A stretch of 25,151 nt of DNA from CAZXEU01 sp964639665 (GTDB lineage: Bacteria; Bacteroidota; Rhodothermia; Rhodothermales; Bin80), in NCBI GenBank assembly GCA_964639665.1, contig CAZXEU010000119.1, positions 1 to 25,151 on the forward strand. The letters run 5' to 3'. Made by a program: the position numbers and the translations under genes. Within the stretch, counting starts at the first letter, position 1. The number at the start of each line of letters is the position of its first letter. Shown piece after piece: positions 17,471-25,148 of this stretch. Under the pieces are notes generated by a model, which did not search any database, was not told the origin of the DNA, and was given only the letters and a program-made list of their open reading frames with translations.

Positions 17471-18754
17471 ATGGCCGGCACGCTCAAGAGGAGTTCCCTG
17501 CACCATTGGCTCCTGGATACCTGGGAGCCAACGTCCGACTATGCGAAGGCGGAGTTCCGCTATAGCGGCGGCCGGCTAGCCTATCTTGTGCCGATGCTGG
17601 TCGGAGCTGCCCTTCTGGCGGTCAGCATCACGATGGGCCTGCAGGAAGGCTTCCTGGAGCAGTTCTATTTCTCCTATCTCGTGGGCTGGACCTTCTGCCT
17701 TTCGCTATCGATCGGCGGCCTCTTCGTGGTCCTGATAAAGCACCTTACGAAGGCCTCCTGGGTGATCGTGCTGCGCCGCATCCCGGAGGCGCTCGCTGCG
17801 TCATTTCCACTTCTGGCGGTGCTTGCTATTCCCATTCTGGTAGGCCTCTTCGACACGCATTACGGCCCGTACCACCACTGGACGGCCTCCGGGATAGCGG
17901 ATCCGGCCGATGCGTATTTTGACGAGATTCTCGCCGGCAAGGTGGCCTATCTCAACATTCCCTTCTTCCTGATCCGGGTAGTACTCTACTTCGTGATCTG
18001 GACGGTGATCTCCACAAAGCTCTACGCGCTCAGCCTCAGACAGGATGTCTCGGACGATCCCGACATCCCCGTCAAGCAGCGCCGCACAAGCGCCTGGGGA
18101 CTTCCTTTGCTGGGGCTAACCACCGCCTTTGCCAGCTACGACTTTCTGATGTCGCTGGACCCGCACTGGTTCTCGACCATATTCGGGGTCTACTTCTTCG
18201 GGGGAGCTTTCATGTCGGCCTTTTGCCTGATGGCACTAACGGCTATCGGATTGCAGCGCGGAGGCATGCTGCGCGGCATGGTAACGAGGGAGCACTACCA
18301 TGACCTGGGCAAGCTCATGTTCGGCTTTGTCGTGTTCTGGGCCTACATCGCCTACAGCCAGTACATGCTGTACTGGTACGGCGGAATTCCTGAAGAGACT
18401 GTATGGTATCGGCACAGGCTTGAGCACGGCTGGCAGACGCACAGCGCAGTCCTACTGGTCATGCATTTCGTGCTTCCCTTTGTGCTGCTGCTTCCCCGCT
18501 TTGTCAAGCGATCCATGACACTTTTGGGGATAATGGCCGTATGGCTACTCGTAATGCAATGGTTCGACCACCACTGGCTGGCCATGCCCGTGCTTCACCA
18601 GGAGCATGCTACCGTTCACTGGCTGGACATTACATGCTGGCTGGGACTTTGCGGCGTATTTCTGGGCGCATATGCCTGGCGGCTGAGCCGTCACCCGCTC
18701 GTGCCGCAGCAGGATCCTCGGCTTGGAAATTCGCTCGCCTTCGAAAACGCATGA
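17471..18754 (+). CDS. actF: Alternative complex III subunit ActF, second NrfD/PsrC-like membrane protein
   Basis: A 427-residue polytopic protein with about ten membrane helices, related to ActC but lacking the long N-terminal extension. In solved ACIII it pairs with ActC and may form a proton channel; a quinol role is not established. Conserved-looking segments are HWFSTIFGVYFFGGAFMSAFCLM, KLMFGFVVFWAYIAYSQYMLYWYGGIPEET and VKRSMTLLGIMAVWLLVMQW. ATG 17471 lies 10 bp after the actE stop. The gene ends 10 bp before the next small membrane protein. Confidence 0.94.
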   Translation: MAGTLKRSSLHHWLLDTWEPTSDYAKAEFRYSGGRLAYLVPMLVGAALLAVSITMGLQEGFLEQFYFSYLVGWTFCLSLSIGGLFVVLIKHLTKASWVIVLRRIPEALAASFPLLAVLAIPILVGLFDTHYGPYHHWTASGIADPADAYFDEILAGKVAYLNIPFFLIRVVLYFVIWTVISTKLYALSLRQDVSDDPDIPVKQRRTSAWGLPLLGLTTAFASYDFLMSLDPHWFSTIFGVYFFGGAFMSAFCLMALTAIGLQRGGMLRGMVTREHYHDLGKLMFGFVVFWAYIAYSQYMLYWYGGIPEETVWYRHRLEHGWQTHSAVLLVMHFVLPFVLLLPRFVKRSMTLLGIMAVWLLVMQWFDHHWLAMPVLHQEHATVHWLDITCWLGLCGVFLGAYAWRLSRHPLVPQQDPRLGNSLAFENA

Positions 18755-18764
18755 GGTTTGGCGC

Positions 18765-19136
18765 ATGACACAGCAGGCAAGCGGCCCGAGATTCGCAGAC
18801 GAGCACGAACTCGTCGTGCAGCGGGAAGGCGTCGACTCAGGCCCTCTCATGGCCTTTGTCATCAGCCTGGTGACGCTGTTGGCGGCGCTCGTCTGGGGCG
18901 CATCGCTCTGGTTCCGCGCATCAGTTGATGACGTGCAGCGGGAGGTCGCCGCAGAAGCCGTGTATCCTGAATTGCAGCACGTGAACATCGCCGCAGAGGA
19001 GCGAACGGGTCACTATGTTGCGCTGGGAGAGGGGCGGTACCAGATTCCGATCGAACGGGCCATAGAGTTGCTCTCCGGCGAATACGCGAGCGATACAAAC
19101 CTCACCAGCGAAGTTCGCCTGCTTTCCGCTGATTGA
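18765..19136 (+). CDS. Small single-helix membrane protein of the ACIII-oxidase operon
   Basis: A 123-residue protein with one transmembrane helix at about 26-50 (PLMAFVISLVTLLAALVWGASLWF) and a periplasmic tail ending in GEGRYQIPIERAIELLSGEY. The (R/Y)xIPI(E/D)RAxELL pattern recurs in small proteins of cytochrome oxidase clusters, so it is probably an accessory subunit or assembly factor. Its location between actF and SCO matches that of small extra ACIII subunits in some bacteria (names such as ActG have been used), but I cannot confirm equivalence. ATG 18765 (10 bp after actF) is preferred over a weaker in-frame ATG at 18723 that overlaps actF. The stop lies 1 bp before the SCO start. Confidence 0.75.
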   Translation: MTQQASGPRFADEHELVVQREGVDSGPLMAFVISLVTLLAALVWGASLWFRASVDDVQREVAAEAVYPELQHVNIAAEERTGHYVALGEGRYQIPIERAIELLSGEYASDTNLTSEVRLLSAD

Positions 19137-19137
19137 C

Positions 19138-19956
19138 ATGCGCAATCATGTCCTGCTCTCGCTCGTCGCCCTAGCGATGGCGGTGAAGCCGGCGGGTGCG
19201 CAGGTATCACCGCATGCGGCGCGCGCCTACGAAGGTGTGGGACTGACTCCCAGGCTGGGGGCCCTGGTGCCGGCAGGTGCACAATTTGTCAGCGCGGGTG
19301 GCGAGGAAGTTTCGCTCGGCTCGCTTCTGGGCAACGAGCGGCCCGTGGTACTGACGTTCGTGTACCATACGTGCCCGATGCTGTGCAGCGCACTCCTGGA
19401 TGGGCTCACACGCGCGCTGGAGGACATTCCCTGGACACCGGGCCAGGATTACGATTTGTTGGCGGTATCAATGGACCCGAGCGACACACCTGAGCTAGCC
19501 AGGCAGCAAAGGGAACGTTACCTGCAGCGACTGGCCCGGCCGGGAGCCGACTGGCATTTTCTGACCGGCGAAGAGAGCGACATCCGCAGCCTCGCGGACG
19601 CGGTGGGTTTCGGATACCGTTGGGTGGAACAGCAGCAGGAATACGCACATCCCGCGGCCGTCATTGTGCTTACGCCTGGTGGCGGCGTCTCGCGCTACCT
19701 GCCTGATGTGATGCCGAGCGCGCGCAATCTCAGGGCTGCCATGGTAGAGGCAGCGGAAGGCAAGCTCGGAACGCTTTCTGACCGGGTGTTTCTTTACTGT
19801 TTCCAGTACGACGCTGCATCCAATTCATACGTCATGACGGCCAAGACCGCGATGCGCGTCGGTGGAATGTTCACCGCCCTGGTATTGGCGCTAGGGCTGA
19901 GCCTGCTCTGGATGCGGGAAGGACGCGCCAAACTTCACCGGCCTGACGGAGCATGA
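19138..19956 (+). CDS. SCO1/SenC-family copper chaperone for CuA assembly
   Basis: A 272-residue periplasmic thioredoxin-fold protein that delivers copper to, or reduces, the CuA site of oxidase subunit II. The copper ligands are visible: Cys79 and Cys83 in HTCPMLC, and His171 in YAHPAAVIVLTP. A cleavable signal peptide is likely (end near AGAQ, residue 21-22). Unlike many SCO proteins it also has a C-terminal hydrophobic helix (about 236-257) ending in positive residues, so the mature protein would be tail-anchored. It lies directly before coxB with a 4 nt ATGA overlap, matching its role. Confidence 0.92.
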   Translation: MRNHVLLSLVALAMAVKPAGAQVSPHAARAYEGVGLTPRLGALVPAGAQFVSAGGEEVSLGSLLGNERPVVLTFVYHTCPMLCSALLDGLTRALEDIPWTPGQDYDLLAVSMDPSDTPELARQQRERYLQRLARPGADWHFLTGEESDIRSLADAVGFGYRWVEQQQEYAHPAAVIVLTPGGGVSRYLPDVMPSARNLRAAMVEAAEGKLGTLSDRVFLYCFQYDAASNSYVMTAKTAMRVGGMFTALVLALGLSLLWMREGRAKLHRPDGA

Positions 19957-20888
19957 ACGAGCAAGGAAGCTTGTGGCTGCCGGAAGCCGCCTCTAGCGTC
20001 GCTGGCGACGTAGACGCCCTCTTCTACTTTATTCTCTACACCAGCGTCGTGCTGTTCGTGGGCGTGATCGGGACCATGATTCTCTTCGCTTACCGGTTCC
20101 GGCGGCGCAGCCAGGCGGACCGCCCCGAGCCGTTCCGGGAGAGCAAGTGGATAGAGGCTTCGTGGATCGTCATACCCACGGTCCTGGTCGCCATCGTGTT
20201 CACGTGGGGGTTCCGGGTCTTTGTGAGGCTCGGCGTGGCGCCGCCCAACAGCTACGAAATCACGGTTCGGGCCACTAAGTGGAGCTGGCTATTCGAGTAT
20301 CCGAACGGCGCGCGATCCAATGTGCTGCACGTCCCGGTGAGCAGGCCGGTCAAACTCCGGATGAGCAGCAGCGATGTCATCCACAGCTTCTTCGTGCCCG
20401 CCTTCCGTGTCAAGCAGGACGTGCTGCCCGGGCGTTATACCTACGTCTGGTTCGAGGCCACCCGGCAGGATACGTTCCAGGTAATGTGCACGGAGTACTG
20501 CGGGCAGCAGCATTCCACCATGATTACGAGCGTCGTCGTGCAGCCCCAGGACGAATTCGAGACCTGGCTGCTGGAAGCAGTCATCGACGAATCCATGCCG
20601 CCGGCAGCGCGAGGCGAACTGCTCTTCACCCAACAGGGATGCTTTGCCTGCCATTCGGTCGATGGCTCATCCGGCAGCGGCCCCACAATGCAGGGGCTCA
20701 GCATGTCGGAGCGCCCGCTTGCAGACGGCACCAGTGCCACAGCCGACGAGAATTACCTGCGGGAATCCATCATCAACCCGTCCGCTCAAGTTGTGGAGGG
20801 ATTTGCTCCGGTCATGCCCGGACAGTACGGCGCTACGCTGACGACGGAAGAGATCGACGCACTCATCGCCTATATCCAGGACCAATGA
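19953..20888 (+). CDS. coxB: caa3-type cytochrome c oxidase subunit II fused to cytochrome c
   Basis: A 311-residue electron-entry subunit. Two transmembrane helices (about 23-48 and 70-92) precede the CuA cupredoxin domain, whose ligands are His144 (DVIHSFFVP), Cys179, Glu181, Cys183, His187 and Met190 (CTEYCGQQHSTM). From about 218 to the end is a class I cytochrome c domain with heme attachment CFACH (230-234) and Met288 (FAPVMPG) as probable axial ligand. This fusion defines a caa3 oxidase. The domain resembles the one at the end of the CoxD protein in the same operon. Its start overlaps the SCO stop, and its stop overlaps the coxA start (ATGA). Confidence 0.95.
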   Translation: MNEQGSLWLPEAASSVAGDVDALFYFILYTSVVLFVGVIGTMILFAYRFRRRSQADRPEPFRESKWIEASWIVIPTVLVAIVFTWGFRVFVRLGVAPPNSYEITVRATKWSWLFEYPNGARSNVLHVPVSRPVKLRMSSSDVIHSFFVPAFRVKQDVLPGRYTYVWFEATRQDTFQVMCTEYCGQQHSTMITSVVVQPQDEFETWLLEAVIDESMPPAARGELLFTQQGCFACHSVDGSSGSGPTMQGLSMSERPLADGTSATADENYLRESIINPSAQVVEGFAPVMPGQYGATLTTEEIDALIAYIQDQ

Positions 20889-22558
20889 GCGCCGATCCAC
20901 ACGGCAACTACCTGACTGCCAGGAGCGGGCTTGCCTCGTGGCTGCTCACGACGGATCACAAGCGAATCGGCATACTGTATGCCGTGGCCGTCGCGGCCTT
21001 TTTTCTTCTCGGCGGCATTTTTGCCATGATCGTAAGGGCAGAGCTGGCTGCTCCCGGACTGACGATCATGGGCCAGGACAGCTACAACCAGGCGTTTACG
21101 CTGCATGGCGTGGTTATGGTTTTCTTGGTGATTATCCCCGCCATTCCCGGCATCTTGGGCAACTTTGTGCTTCCACTCCAGATCGGGGCGCGCGACGTGG
21201 CGTTTCCGCGCCTCAACCTGGCGAGCTGGTACATATTCATAGCGGGTGCTGTTTTTGCCCTATGCGGCTGGCTGGTTATTGGCAACGTGGACACGGGGTG
21301 GACCTTCTATACGCCCTATTCCAGCGACGGCAGTGCCGCAGTACTCTGGCTGACCACATCCGTATTCGTTGCCGGCTTCGCTTCCATTTTCACCGGTTTG
21401 AACTTCATTGTCACGGTCCACAAGATGCGGGCCCCGGGAATGACCTGGAACAGGCTGCCGCTCTTCGTCTGGGCCATTTATGCGACGGCCATCGTGCAGG
21501 TGCTGGCTACGCCGGTCATCGGCATCACGATGATCCTGCTTTTTCTTGAGCGCCTGTTGCACATCGGCATCTTTGATCCGGCTCTGGGCGGCGACCCTGT
21601 GCTTTTTCAGCATTTCTTCTGGTTCTACAGCCACCCTGCGGTATACATCATGATTCTGCCGGCCATGGGCATCATCAGCGAGCTTATGGGCACGTTCTCG
21701 CGTCAGCAGGTGTCGGGCTATACGTTCATCGCGCTGTCGTCTGTGGCGATTGCCTTTCTCGGATTCCTGGTCTGGGGACACCACATGTTCGTGGCGGGCC
21801 AGTCGGCTATTTCTTCGATCATTTTCTCCATGCTGACCTTTCTGATCGGCATTCCTACGGGCATCAAGGTCTTCAACTGGGTGGCCACCATGTACAAGGG
21901 CTCGGTGTGGCTCAAGACACCGATGTTCTATGCTCTGATGTTTTTGTTCCTGTTTACCATCGGCGGGCTAACCGGCATCATGGTCGGCGTGCTGGCGGTT
22001 GACGTGCACCTGCACGATACATATTTCATCGTGGCGCACTTCCATTACGTGATGATGGGCGGCGCGCTCATTGCCCTCATCGGCGGCCTGCATTATTGGT
22101 GGCCCAAGGCAACGGGGCGCATGTACAACGAGACCGCAGGGCGCATCGCCGCAGCTTTGGTATTTGTGGGCTTCAACCTTACGTTCTTCACCCAGTTTAT
22201 CATGGGCAGCCGCGGCATGCCGCGCAGGTACCATGACTACGAGATGCTGCTGGAGCAGTATCCCGAGTTTGCCGGTCTCCACCTGGCCTCATCAATCGGT
22301 TCGCTAGTCCTGGCGGCCGGCTTGGTAATGATCCTGGTCTACGGGATCCGGTCCCTGAAGCACGGCGCTAGAGCGCCGGAAAACCCGTGGAGCGCGGCTA
22401 CGCTGGAGTGGACGCACACGAGCGCCGTGCCTACCGAACACAACTTTGCGCGCACGCCGTTGGTCACGCGCGGGCCGTACGACTATCACCTGGCGGACGA
22501 GATCTTTACTACCAACGGCAAGCCGGAAGAAGTCCCCGATCCTGAACCTGTAGCCTGA
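20885..22558 (+). CDS. coxA: caa3-type cytochrome c oxidase subunit I, A2 type (YSHPAV)
   Basis: The 557-residue catalytic subunit of the heme-copper oxidase, with about 12 helices. Ligands visible: His74 and His387 for low-spin heme a, His385 for heme a3, His250, His299 and His300 for CuB, and Tyr254 for the His-Tyr crosslink. Instead of the helix VI glutamate in GHPEV, it has Tyr248-Ser249 in FYSHPAVY, the A2-type substitute for the D-channel terminus known from R. marinus. N93 and Asp104 (GARD) fit the channel entrance region. A frame open from far upstream overlaps coxB; ATG 20885 gives the normal start MSADPHGNYLTARSGLASWL. Confidence 0.96.
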   Translation: MSADPHGNYLTARSGLASWLLTTDHKRIGILYAVAVAAFFLLGGIFAMIVRAELAAPGLTIMGQDSYNQAFTLHGVVMVFLVIIPAIPGILGNFVLPLQIGARDVAFPRLNLASWYIFIAGAVFALCGWLVIGNVDTGWTFYTPYSSDGSAAVLWLTTSVFVAGFASIFTGLNFIVTVHKMRAPGMTWNRLPLFVWAIYATAIVQVLATPVIGITMILLFLERLLHIGIFDPALGGDPVLFQHFFWFYSHPAVYIMILPAMGIISELMGTFSRQQVSGYTFIALSSVAIAFLGFLVWGHHMFVAGQSAISSIIFSMLTFLIGIPTGIKVFNWVATMYKGSVWLKTPMFYALMFLFLFTIGGLTGIMVGVLAVDVHLHDTYFIVAHFHYVMMGGALIALIGGLHYWWPKATGRMYNETAGRIAAALVFVGFNLTFFTQFIMGSRGMPRRYHDYEMLLEQYPEFAGLHLASSIGSLVLAAGLVMILVYGIRSLKHGARAPENPWSAATLEWTHTSAVPTEHNFARTPLVTRGPYDYHLADEIFTTNGKPEEVPDPEPVA

Positions 22559-22584
22559 AAGCTCCCGAACCAACGCTACCTGTA

Positions 22585-23253
22585 ATGAGCAGCGTCGCCA
22601 AGGGAAATACCCTGCAGCATCACTTCATCTCCGCCGAGCAGCAGTTCGACGCGGCAAAGCTCGGCATGTGGCTCTTTCTGGTAACGGAAATCCTGCTCTT
22701 CAGCGGCATGTTTGTTGCCTACACCGTCTACCGGGTCTGGCATCCGGAAGTATTCGCGCACGCGAGCGAGCTCCTGGACTGGCAGCTTGGAGGACTGAAC
22801 ACGCTGGTCCTCCTGGCCTCGAGCTTTACGGTCGCTCTCGCGATCCACTACGTGCAAAGGGACGAGAACGAGAAGGTCATCGTACTACTCTTGCTGACGC
22901 TGCTCTGCGCAGCCGCCTTTATGGTGGTCAAGTATTTTGAGTACACCGGCAAGTTCTCGCACGGCATCCTCCCGGGCGCCGCGTTCAGTCCGCACGGCGA
23001 GAGTCACGGTACCGACTACGCGGACTACGACATCCCCTATGCCGCGCAGTTCTTCAGCATATACTTCGTGATGACGGGCATCCACGGCGTGCACGTTCTT
23101 GTGGGGATGCTGCTCTTCGTGTGGCTGGTTACGCGCCTTGCTCGGGGACACTTTTCGAGCGCGTACTACACGCCCATTGAACTGACAGGGCTGTACTGGC
23201 ACCTCGTGGACATCATCTGGATATTCCTCTTCCCCTTGCTGTATCTGATCTGA
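22585..23253 (+). CDS. coxC: Cytochrome c oxidase subunit III
   Basis: A 222-residue membrane subunit with five predicted helices, the usual form in caa3 oxidases (mitochondrial and A1 forms have seven). Family features are KLGMWLFLVTEILLFSGMF with Glu35, the helix GIHGVHVLVGMLLFVWL, and the C-terminal YWHLVDIIWIFLFPLLYL. It stabilises the catalytic subunit and proton uptake. It lies 26 bp after coxA and 8 bp before coxD. Confidence 0.95.
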   Translation: MSSVAKGNTLQHHFISAEQQFDAAKLGMWLFLVTEILLFSGMFVAYTVYRVWHPEVFAHASELLDWQLGGLNTLVLLASSFTVALAIHYVQRDENEKVIVLLLLTLLCAAAFMVVKYFEYTGKFSHGILPGAAFSPHGESHGTDYADYDIPYAAQFFSIYFVMTGIHGVHVLVGMLLFVWLVTRLARGHFSSAYYTPIELTGLYWHLVDIIWIFLFPLLYLI

Positions 23254-23261
23254 CATTGGGC

Positions 23262-24086
23262 ATGCTCAGAGATTCCGGTCAGACTGCGCATCACATTATC
23301 CCGGTCAGGGTACTGGCTATAGTTTTTGGAGTGCTGATAGCGCTTACGGTGATTACGGTGATAACTGCCAGGTTAGACCTGGGGGCGCTAAACGTGCCGC
23401 TTGCGCTGGCGATTGCCGCCTCCAAGGCCGCGCTGGTCGTAGCGGTATTCATGGCGCTGCGGTATGACAACCGCGTAAATGCGCTCGTCTTCTTTATTGG
23501 CAGCATCTTCGTCCTTGTATTCCTGGCGCTCACACTCAGCGACACGGCCCTGCGCGGCGCGCTTGGCATGGTTGATGCCGGCGTAATCGCGGATGAAGTG
23601 CCTTTGTCTGTCTCAGCCCCGTCCGAAGGAATTCCGGGAGTCCCAGACGGGAGCACACTGGTCGCGGCAGAGGATTCCGCTAACGCGGCGGCCGCGAATG
23701 AGGAGACACCTGTAGCGGTGGAAACGGATACGGTCGTTGAGGCAATCAACGTTCCCGCAGCAACAGAATTGCCGATAGAGGAGGAGGTTGTCGAGCCCGG
23801 AACCGATGTAGCGCAAGCCATTGATGGCGGCGCAGTGTATACGCGTTACCTTTGCCAGACGTGCCACAGCACCGATGGCACAGCCGGTGCCGGCCCTACG
23901 CTCCAGGGCATCGGCGCACGGCAGTCCCGCGATGAGATTCGGAGCTCCATCATGGATCCGGACGCTGTTGTCATGGTCGGATTTGCACCCGGAGTCATGA
24001 CAGCCACGCTGACGGCCCTGCGTTTCTTCAACAGCGTTACCGAAGACGAGCTGGAAGCGCTGATAGACTATATCGTCTCGCTGTAG
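23262..24086 (+). CDS. coxD: Oxidase subunit IV fused to a C-terminal cytochrome c domain
   Basis: A 274-residue fusion. Residues 1-93 form the three-helix prokaryotic oxidase subunit IV (helices about 15-36, 44-66, 72-92); subunit IV proteins are usually near 100-110 residues and end there. A linker of about 95 residues (94-187), rich in Glu, Asp, Ala, Val and Pro, leads to a class I cytochrome c domain with CQTCH (198-202) and probable axial Met246 in FAPGVM. With the N-terminus inside, three helices put this domain in the periplasm, where heme attachment requires it. ATG 23262 is used; TTG 23256 would add two residues. It is the last gene of the operon and gives the oxidase a second tethered heme c. 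Confidence 0.85.
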   Translation: MLRDSGQTAHHIIPVRVLAIVFGVLIALTVITVITARLDLGALNVPLALAIAASKAALVVAVFMALRYDNRVNALVFFIGSIFVLVFLALTLSDTALRGALGMVDAGVIADEVPLSVSAPSEGIPGVPDGSTLVAAEDSANAAAANEETPVAVETDTVVEAINVPAATELPIEEEVVEPGTDVAQAIDGGAVYTRYLCQTCHSTDGTAGAGPTLQGIGARQSRDEIRSSIMDPDAVVMVGFAPGVMTATLTALRFFNSVTEDELEALIDYIVSL

Positions 24087-24170
24087 CGCCAAGTCCAGGC
24101 GAATACGCGCGCAGTTTCGTCATCCGCAAACGCAATCACGATGCAACTCTCTTCGCACCGCAATGACCAA

Positions 24171-24188
24171 GTGCAGCCTGGGCTGCAC
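24171..24188 (+). terminator. Strong hairpin after coxD, possible operon end
   Basis: GTGCAGCC-TG-GGCTGCAC is a perfect 8 bp inverted repeat, folding as seven GC-rich pairs around CTGG, 85 nt after the coxD stop. No T-run follows, so it may act as an mRNA 3' stabiliser or pause site rather than a classical intrinsic terminator. Confidence 0.4.
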
Positions 24189-24223
24189 GGCCGTTCGGGA
24201 TACTCCGCCAAGACGTCCCGCCT

Positions 24224-24239
24224 AAGGGCATATGCCTTT
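24224..24239. repeat. Near-perfect palindrome AAGGGCATATGCCTTT
   Basis: GGCATATGCC is perfectly palindromic and the flanks AAG/TTT extend it to 16 nt with one G-T pair. It lies upstream of the preferred GTG start of the sialidase-like gene and could be an operator or part of a folded leader. Confidence 0.35.
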
Positions 24240-24257
24240 GGGATTGGTCCCCTCGCC

Positions 24258-24271
24258 GTTCCTTCGGGAAC
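24258..24271 (+). promoter_or_regulatory. GTTCC-TTCG-GGAAC hairpin upstream of the sialidase-like gene
   Basis: A 5 bp stem closed by the stable UUCG tetraloop, extendable past one mismatch by a GC pair of bases on each side. It is 26 nt before GTG 24297. Its presence argues that this stretch is untranslated, although a coding frame passes through it. Confidence 0.35.
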
Positions 24272-24296
24272 AGCGCGCGGATACGGAACCGCATCC

Positions 24297-25148
24297 GTGG
24301 CTGTCACCGCACTCGCAGCCGTCCTTCTTGTCGCGGCTGGCTGCAGACCGGATACAGAATCTCCTTCACGCGGCTATTCGATTCCTCTGGTCGACCTGGC
24401 CCATGAAACTCACCGGCAGGTGGTGGTCGACAGGGAAGACGGCCAGTATCTTGGCCATCCTACGACCGTGCTGCTGGAGGACTCCACGACCATGATCGCG
24501 GTGTATCCCAAGGGCCATGGACGCGGCGCCATAGTGATGAAGCGCAGTCTGGACGCTGGCCTAACTTGGTCAAGCCGGCTGGATGTGCCGGAAAGCTGGG
24601 CCACCTCCCAGGAGGTGCCCACCATTTACAGGACCATTGACCCAGAGGGCGCAAGGCGGCTGATTCTGTTTTCGGGGCTTTATCCAATTCGCCGCGCAGT
24701 CTCGGAGGACGACGGCCATACCTGGACGGAGCTCGAGGCCATCGGGGAATTCGGGGGCATTGTCGCCATGGCATCCCTCGCTCGTCTGCGAAGCGGCGCT
24801 TACATGGCGCTGTTCCACGATGATGGACGCTTCATCGGGCCCGATCCTCAGAATCTTGATGAGCCAGTCTTCACGGTGTACAAGACTCTCTCTGAGGATG
24901 GGGGCCTGACCTGGAGTCCACCTCAGGTTGTGACGTCGCATCCGGAAGTGCATCTCTGCGAACCTGGCCTGGTGCGCTCTCCGGATGGGTCCCAGATGGC
25001 ATTGCTGCTTAGGGAGAACAGCCGAACGCGCAATTCTTATATCATCTTTTCCGATGACGAAGGCGAAACCTGGACGGAGCCGCGGGAGCTTCCCGGTGCA
25101 CTAACAGGGGACCGCCATACGGCACTGATCAACGTCAATATAGATTGA
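24297..25148 (+). CDS. BNR/Asp-box sialidase-like lipoprotein, probably truncated at the window edge
   Basis: A beta-propeller of the exo-sialidase-like (BNR) superfamily. Asp-boxes SxDxGxTW are visible as SLDAGLTWSS, SEDDGHTWTE, SEDGGLTWSP and SDDEGETWTEP, one per blade. A hydrophobic signal ends in LLVAAGC, a lipobox, so the protein is probably exported and lipidated. GTG 24297 places the cysteine at position 16-17, as lipoproteins require, but leaves no positive residue before the hydrophobic stretch. The alternative ATG 24141 adds 52 residues across three hairpins and gives an implausibly long signal. After GDRHTA, where relatives continue with further blades, the frame reads ALINVNID and stops 3 bp from the edge, so the C-terminus is probably lost or chimeric. 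Substrate unknown. Confidence 0.65.
   Translation: MAVTALAAVLLVAAGCRPDTESPSRGYSIPLVDLAHETHRQVVVDREDGQYLGHPTTVLLEDSTTMIAVYPKGHGRGAIVMKRSLDAGLTWSSRLDVPESWATSQEVPTIYRTIDPEGARRLILFSGLYPIRRAVSEDDGHTWTELEAIGEFGGIVAMASLARLRSGAYMALFHDDGRFIGPDPQNLDEPVFTVYKTLSEDGGLTWSPPQVVTSHPEVHLCEPGLVRSPDGSQMALLLRENSRTRNSYIIFSDDEGETWTEPRELPGALTGDRHTALINVNID

Noticed and set aside
20279..20884. An upstream extension of the coxA frame through coxB
   Set aside because: The extension is the out-of-frame reading of the well-supported coxB gene; the normal subunit I start is at 20885.
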